Assembly: GCA_002722135.1 (NCBI GenBank)
Contig: PBKJ01000027.1
Location: 139,833-173,534 of the forward strand
Length of the DNA stretch: 33,702 nucleotides
Direction of reading: 5' to 3'
Origin: Methanobacteriota archaeon
GTDB taxonomy: Archaea; Thermoplasmatota; Poseidoniia; Poseidoniales; Poseidoniaceae
Shown: positions 30,789 through 33,702 of the stretch, piece by piece
Layout: each line of letters opens with the position of its first letter
How positions within the stretch are numbered: position 1 is the stretch's first letter
Program-made: the position numbers and the translations under genes
Notes under the pieces: model-generated
What the model was told of the DNA's origin: nothing
Seen by the model: the letters and a program-made list of their open reading frames with translations, nothing else
Database searches by the model: none

Positions 30789-31520
30789 TCACAAGTCGCG
30801 CACGTCGAAGCGCCCGCCAGACTCGAATCGTTCGGCGTCGAGTAGCACCGGAAGAAGGCGGTCGGCCACCACGTCAGGCGCCACCAAATCGCCGTTCGCA
30901 TGGTAGCCAACGAAGTCCGGGTGGGCCGGGAAACCGTCTGGACCCGCGTCGCGGATGGCCTGTTGCATGCCGGTATCGACGATGCCTGGGGCCACGGCCA
31001 CGGCCGTGATGCCGTGGGCTTGGCCTTCCACGGCCATGGAACGCGTCCACATGTCGAGCGCGGCTTTGGACGCGCAATACGCCGACCAGCCGTGGATGGG
31101 ACGGAGGCTGGCTCCGGAAGAAATCGTCACGACGCGGGCCCGTCCCGCGACCAAGCCGGGCCACAGGCCACGGGTCAACTGCTGCACGCCGACGAGGTTG
31201 ACCTGCAAAGCGCGACCCCATGCCGCGTCATCAAGGACCGACATCGCGCCGACCGGCGCGACGTCTCCGGCGTTGTGCAGCAGGCCGGTCACGCCGTGCT
31301 CAAGCACGGGCGGCAAAGCGAGGACCTCGGCCGCCGCTTCCGCGACGCCGGCCGGATCGGCAAGGTCGAGGTGGACCGCATGCACGCGCTCGCCGTCGTG
31401 AAGTTCAGCCAAGGCAGCGCTGTCGCGGCCCATGGCCACGACCGTGTGCCCTTCGTTGACCAAGGCCATGACCAGCGAACGGCCAAGCCCCTTCGTTCCG
31501 CCCGTGACGACCCAGACCAT
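30789..31520 (-). CDS. Short-chain dehydrogenase/reductase
   Basis: This 243-residue classical SDR has TGGTKGLG (6-13) for the dinucleotide, NAG at 83-85, and the catalytic S135, Y148 and K152 (YCASK). It would oxidise or reduce an alcohol or ketone with NAD(P). A basic residue after the second strand (GRDS) favours NADPH. The segment after YCASK is of the type found in sepiapterin-reductase-like enzymes, but the substrate cannot be read. It starts nine bases after the 3-hydroxyacyl-CoA dehydrogenase stop, so the two are probably co-transcribed. Confidence 0.92.
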   Translation of the reverse strand: MVWVVTGGTKGLGRSLVMALVNEGHTVVAMGRDSAALAELHDGERVHAVHLDLADPAGVAEAAAEVLALPPVLEHGVTGLLHNAGDVAPVGAMSVLDDAAWGRALQVNLVGVQQLTRGLWPGLVAGRARVVTISSGASLRPIHGWSAYCASKAALDMWTRSMAVEGQAHGITAVAVAPGIVDTGMQQAIRDAGPDGFPAHPDFVGYHANGDLVAPDVVADRLLPVLLDAERFESGGRFDVRDL

Positions 31521-31529
31521 GCAACCGCC

Positions 31530-32381
31530 TCATTCGTAGGTGTAGAAGCCACGCCCAGACTTGCGCCCGAGCAGGCCAGCGTCGACCATGCGGCGCAGGA
31601 GCGGCGCAGCGCGGTACTTCGGATCGCCGAGGCCCGTGTGCAAGACGTCCATGATGTGCAACACGGTGTCGAGGCCGATGAAATCCGCAAGGGTGAGCGG
31701 ACCCATGGGGTGGTTCATGCCGAGCTTCATGATGCCGTCAATGGCCTCCTTGGTGGCCACGCCTTCCTGCAGGCAGATGATGGCCTCGTTGAGCATCGGG
31801 CAAAGGATGCGGTTCGAGATGAAACCGGGATAGTCCTGGGAGGTCAGCGGGGTCTTGCCCATCGCTTCCGCGGCCGCGACGACCGCGGCGTTGGTCTCCG
31901 AAGAGGTGAGTTCACCGTCGATGATCTCGACGAGTTTCATCAGCGGAACGGGATTCATGAAGTGCATCCCGATGACCTTCTCCGGTCGCGACGTGCACGC
32001 GGCGATTTTCGTGATGGAAATCGACGAGGTGTTGCTCGCGAGGATGGTGTCCGGGCCGCAGATGCTGTCGAGGTCTTCGAAAATCGACTGCTTGAGGCTC
32101 AAGATTTCCGGGACGGCCTCGACCACGAGATCGGCCTCGGCGCAGGGCGAGCGGTCGGTGGAGACCGACAAGCGCGCGCGCGCCGCATCGGCGTCCTCTT
32201 GGCTGAGGCGCTCCTTCTGCACGAGCTTGCTCAGGGAGCGCTCGATGGTGGCCATGCCGCGGTCAACGGCCTCCTGGTTGATGTCGATCATCACGACCTC
32301 GAAGCCCGAGGTGGCCGCGACCTGCGCGATGCCGTTGCCCATCTGTCCTGCGCCAATCACCGCAATGCGTTCAATCGCCAT
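31530..32381 (-). CDS. 3-hydroxybutyryl-CoA (3-hydroxyacyl-CoA) dehydrogenase
   Basis: This 283-residue enzyme oxidises 3-hydroxyacyl-CoA with NAD+, or works in reverse. It has the Rossmann motif [16 protein letters not shown] (8-23), NTSSIS with S119, the catalytic H140 in MHFMNP, and N190 in FISNRI, then [17 protein letters not shown] typical of HbdA. The C-terminal [14 protein letters not shown] is the family end. It lies 50 bases after tRNA-Gln on the same strand and before the SDR. It could serve beta-oxidation together with the thiolase elsewhere in the window, or butyrate-type metabolism. Confidence 0.95.
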   Translation of the reverse strand: MAIERIAVIGAGQMGNGIAQVAATSGFEVVMIDINQEAVDRGMATIERSLSKLVQKERLSQEDADAARARLSVSTDRSPCAEADLVVEAVPEILSLKQSIFEDLDSICGPDTILASNTSSISITKIAACTSRPEKVIGMHFMNPVPLMKLVEIIDGELTSSETNAAVVAAAEAMGKTPLTSQDYPGFISNRILCPMLNEAIICLQEGVATKEAIDGIMKLGMNHPMGPLTLADFIGLDTVLHIMDVLHTGLGDPKYRAAPLLRRMVDAGLLGRKSGRGFYTYE

Positions 32382-32431
32382 GGAGTGGCGACGGACCCTC
32401 CGTTCATGATGGTTCGCTCAGGGTCGGGAGG

Positions 32432-32504
32432 TAGTCCCGCCCGGATTCGAACCGGGGTCCTCGGAACCAAAATCCGAGATGATGGACCTCTACACTACGG
32501 GACT
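32432..32504 (-). tRNA. tRNA-Gln (anticodon TTG)
   Basis: The minus strand folds as a 73-base tRNA. The acceptor arm is AGTCCCG with CGGGACT plus discriminator A. The D arm is 17 bases; the anticodon stem TCGGA/TCCGA encloses TTTTGGT, giving anticodon TTG; the T arm is CCCGG-TTCGAAT-CCGGG. The variable loop is four bases. CCA is not encoded. No intron is seen. The acceptor end and anticodon match archaeal glutamine tRNA, which is normally charged through the Glu-tRNA(Gln) amidation route. It lies between the HD gene and the 3-hydroxyacyl-CoA dehydrogenase. Confidence 0.95.
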
Positions 32505-32529
32505 CTGGGGGGGCGGCAGCGCCCGCGCC

Positions 32530-33003
32530 TCAAGAATCCGTCGACCATTGGGTTCCCGCCAACCGGCGTTCCGCCGAGGCCACAAAGGGCGCGCCGTCAA
32601 GCCGCCCTTGGCCGTCGTAAGCGATGGCCTGCGCGGCCATGTCCAAGGAATCCATGCGCTTCACGAAAATCGCTTCTGGGCTGTCGCCCGCCTCGTATGC
32701 GTCCCATAATTCCAGCCATTGCGGTGCGATGCTCGCCATGGCCGCGCGCTCCTTGGCGTGCTTCTCGGCCTTGTCCACGCCGTCGTGCGGCGTGATGTCT
32801 CCGACCACGGCCTCGGCCAGGTCGTGCACCAGCGCCATGCTCAGCACCGTGGCCAGGTCCAATTCGTCAGGACAATGCTGCAAACATCGAACCGCCATGC
32901 CCCAGCTGTGGGCGGCCACGCTTTCCGGCGCGTCGTGGCCCGCGAGCACCCAGCCCGCACGGTCGAGGTGCTTGAGGCGGTCCACCGCCGCGTCGAGGTC
33001 CAT
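32530..33003 (-). CDS. HD domain hydrolase (YfbR/HDDC2-like 5'-nucleotidase)
   Basis: This 157-residue protein has the HD-domain metal set: H32 (ESVAAHSWGMA), H60-D61 (ALVHDLAEAVVGD), E64 and D118 (KRMDSLDMA). The RAGWV and ESVAxHSW phrases match the HDDC2/YfbR group, which removes phosphate from deoxynucleoside monophosphates. The length is close to the family, about 160-200. It shares a 50-base divergent gap with the glycosylase gene and lies 25 bases from the 5' end of tRNA-Gln, whose promoter must therefore lie within its 3' end. Confidence 0.9.
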   Translation of the reverse strand: MDLDAAVDRLKHLDRAGWVLAGHDAPESVAAHSWGMAVRCLQHCPDELDLATVLSMALVHDLAEAVVGDITPHDGVDKAEKHAKERAAMASIAPQWLELWDAYEAGDSPEAIFVKRMDSLDMAAQAIAYDGQGRLDGAPFVASAERRLAGTQWSTDS

Positions 33004-33053
33004 GGCAGAGGGCTGGAGCGAGCCTCCAAAAGGTCAGCGCAGCAGGAGCGGGC

Positions 33054-33674
33054 ATGGAACCCCTTCCCGTGGGCGATGCCCCGTGGTGGGACGAGGCCGT
33101 TGCGGTGCTGTCCGAAGACGAGCTGCTCGGTCCGATCGTCCGCGCCTACCCAAGCCCCGCCTTGTCGGGCCAGGGCAAAGCCTTCCGCTCGGTGGTGAAC
33201 GCGATCGTGGGCCAGCAAATTTCGGTCGCGGCCGCGGACGCGATTTGGGGTCGCCTCGAGGCGATGCTCGGCGAGGTCACGCCTGAACGGGTCCTCGCCG
33301 TCAGCGAAGACGACCTGAGGTCGTGCGGCCTGACGCGCAGCAAAGCGAGTTACGTTCACGGTCTTGCCGCAGAAGCCGATGCGCTGATTCCAGAGGACTG
33401 GTCGACGATGAGCGAGGCCGATCTTCGCAAGCACCTGATGAAATTCCGAGGCATTGGGCCGTGGACGGCGGAGATGATGCTCATCTTCGTCCTGCTCAAG
33501 CCCGACGTGTTCTCACCTGGTGACATCGGCCTCGTCCGCGCCATCCAGAGGATGACGGACGATGTGGAAGACGGCAAGGACGCCGAGGCCTTCGCCCAGC
33601 GATGGGCGCCGTGGCGCACCGCGGCCTCGTGGTTCCTCTGGCGAACCATCGACGCCGAACCCGTGGCCTACTGA
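33054..33674 (+). CDS. DNA-3-methyladenine glycosylase, AlkA-like (HhH-GPD)
   Basis: This 206-residue base-excision enzyme has the HhH motif KFRGIGPWTAEMML (130-143) and the catalytic aspartate D157 (SPGDIGLVRAI), after an IVGQQISVAAADAIWGRL helix pair (51-68) typical of AlkA. It removes alkylated bases from DNA. The usual N-terminal beta domain of E. coli AlkA is absent, as in shorter archaeal and bacterial members. GGAG lies just upstream of ATG 33054. The protein is complete; the last 28 bases of the window hold no further gene I can support. Confidence 0.93.
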   Translation: MEPLPVGDAPWWDEAVAVLSEDELLGPIVRAYPSPALSGQGKAFRSVVNAIVGQQISVAAADAIWGRLEAMLGEVTPERVLAVSEDDLRSCGLTRSKASYVHGLAAEADALIPEDWSTMSEADLRKHLMKFRGIGPWTAEMMLIFVLLKPDVFSPGDIGLVRAIQRMTDDVEDGKDAEAFAQRWAPWRTAASWFLWRTIDAEPVAY

Positions 33675-33702
33675 AGAGCGTCGTCGTGGCGTTGATAGGG
33701 CG

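Noticed and set aside
32505-32529. The G-rich run after the tRNA-Gln 5' end as a regulatory G-quadruplex
   Set aside because: There is a single short G run in a 25-base gap, with no set of four G tracts.
30900-32795. A 631-residue plus-strand frame across the SDR, dehydrogenase and tRNA
   Set aside because: It runs through a tRNA and two well-supported genes on the other strand.
1-33702. CRISPR arrays, insertion sequences, integrases, phage or defence genes
   Set aside because: No spaced direct repeats, transposase or integrase motifs, or restriction/nuclease islands were seen; nearly all space is housekeeping or metabolic genes.

Overview
The window is from a GC-rich archaeal genome. The evidence is the archaeal exosome (Rrp4, Rrp41, Rrp42), aEF-2 with a diphthamide site, aIF5A with a hypusine lysine, an SBDS/SDO1 C-terminus, KEOPS Pcc1, prefoldin beta, TrmY, isopentenyl phosphate kinase and KptA-type RNA 2'-phosphotransferase. 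Tight overlapping operons, a type I (Nudix-fold) IDI, a MamK-like actin and marine-heterotroph transport and fatty-acid genes together suggest a Marine Group II euryarchaeon (Ca. Poseidoniales). That placement is an inference from gene content; no rRNA is present to confirm it.

Layout. 1-376: 3' end of the SBDS gene. 437-4553 (minus): thiolase, an unusual DUF35-type OB protein, a double zinc-ribbon protein and a MamK-like actin. 4637-5665: kptA and a small zinc-ribbon protein, tail to tail. 5740-8309 (plus): isoprenoid pair, IPK followed by a fused IDI-polyprenyl diphosphate synthase. 8278-12486 (minus): str-type operon rps12-rps7-(membrane protein)-aEF-2-MOSC. 12604-15305 (plus): UbiD-family decarboxylase, TPR-like protein, Nudix hydrolase. 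15249-20444 (minus): exosome operon rrp4-rrp41-rrp42-rpl37ae-pcc1-pfdB-DHH-TPR. 20501-21124 (minus): membrane zinc-ribbon protein. 21149-22997 (plus): coaBC-trmY. 22988-30281 (minus): surE, a membrane/ectodomain pair, a DMT transporter, an OPT transporter and a membrane-anchored hexapeptide acyltransferase. 30337-32381 (minus): aIF5A, an SDR, 3-hydroxyacyl-CoA dehydrogenase; then tRNA-Gln(TTG), an HD-domain hydrolase (minus) and an AlkA-like glycosylase (plus).

How the genes fit together. Three modules dominate: translation and RNA processing (str operon, exosome operon, aIF5A, TrmY, KptA, SBDS, tRNA-Gln); isoprenoid lipid precursor synthesis (thiolase/DUF35, IPK, IDI-GGPPS fusion, possibly the UbiD protein as anhydromevalonate phosphate decarboxylase); and CoA, fatty-acid and peptide metabolism (CoaBC, 3-hydroxyacyl-CoA dehydrogenase, OPT transporter). 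No mobile element, CRISPR array, phage gene or defence island was seen. The most unusual items are the IDI-GGPPS fusion, the DUF35-type protein with an extra N-terminal region in place of its zinc finger, the actin operon, and an orphan sensor-like membrane protein coupled to a secreted-domain protein. No intergenic gap exceeds about 120 bases, so no long gene-free stretch needs separate description.
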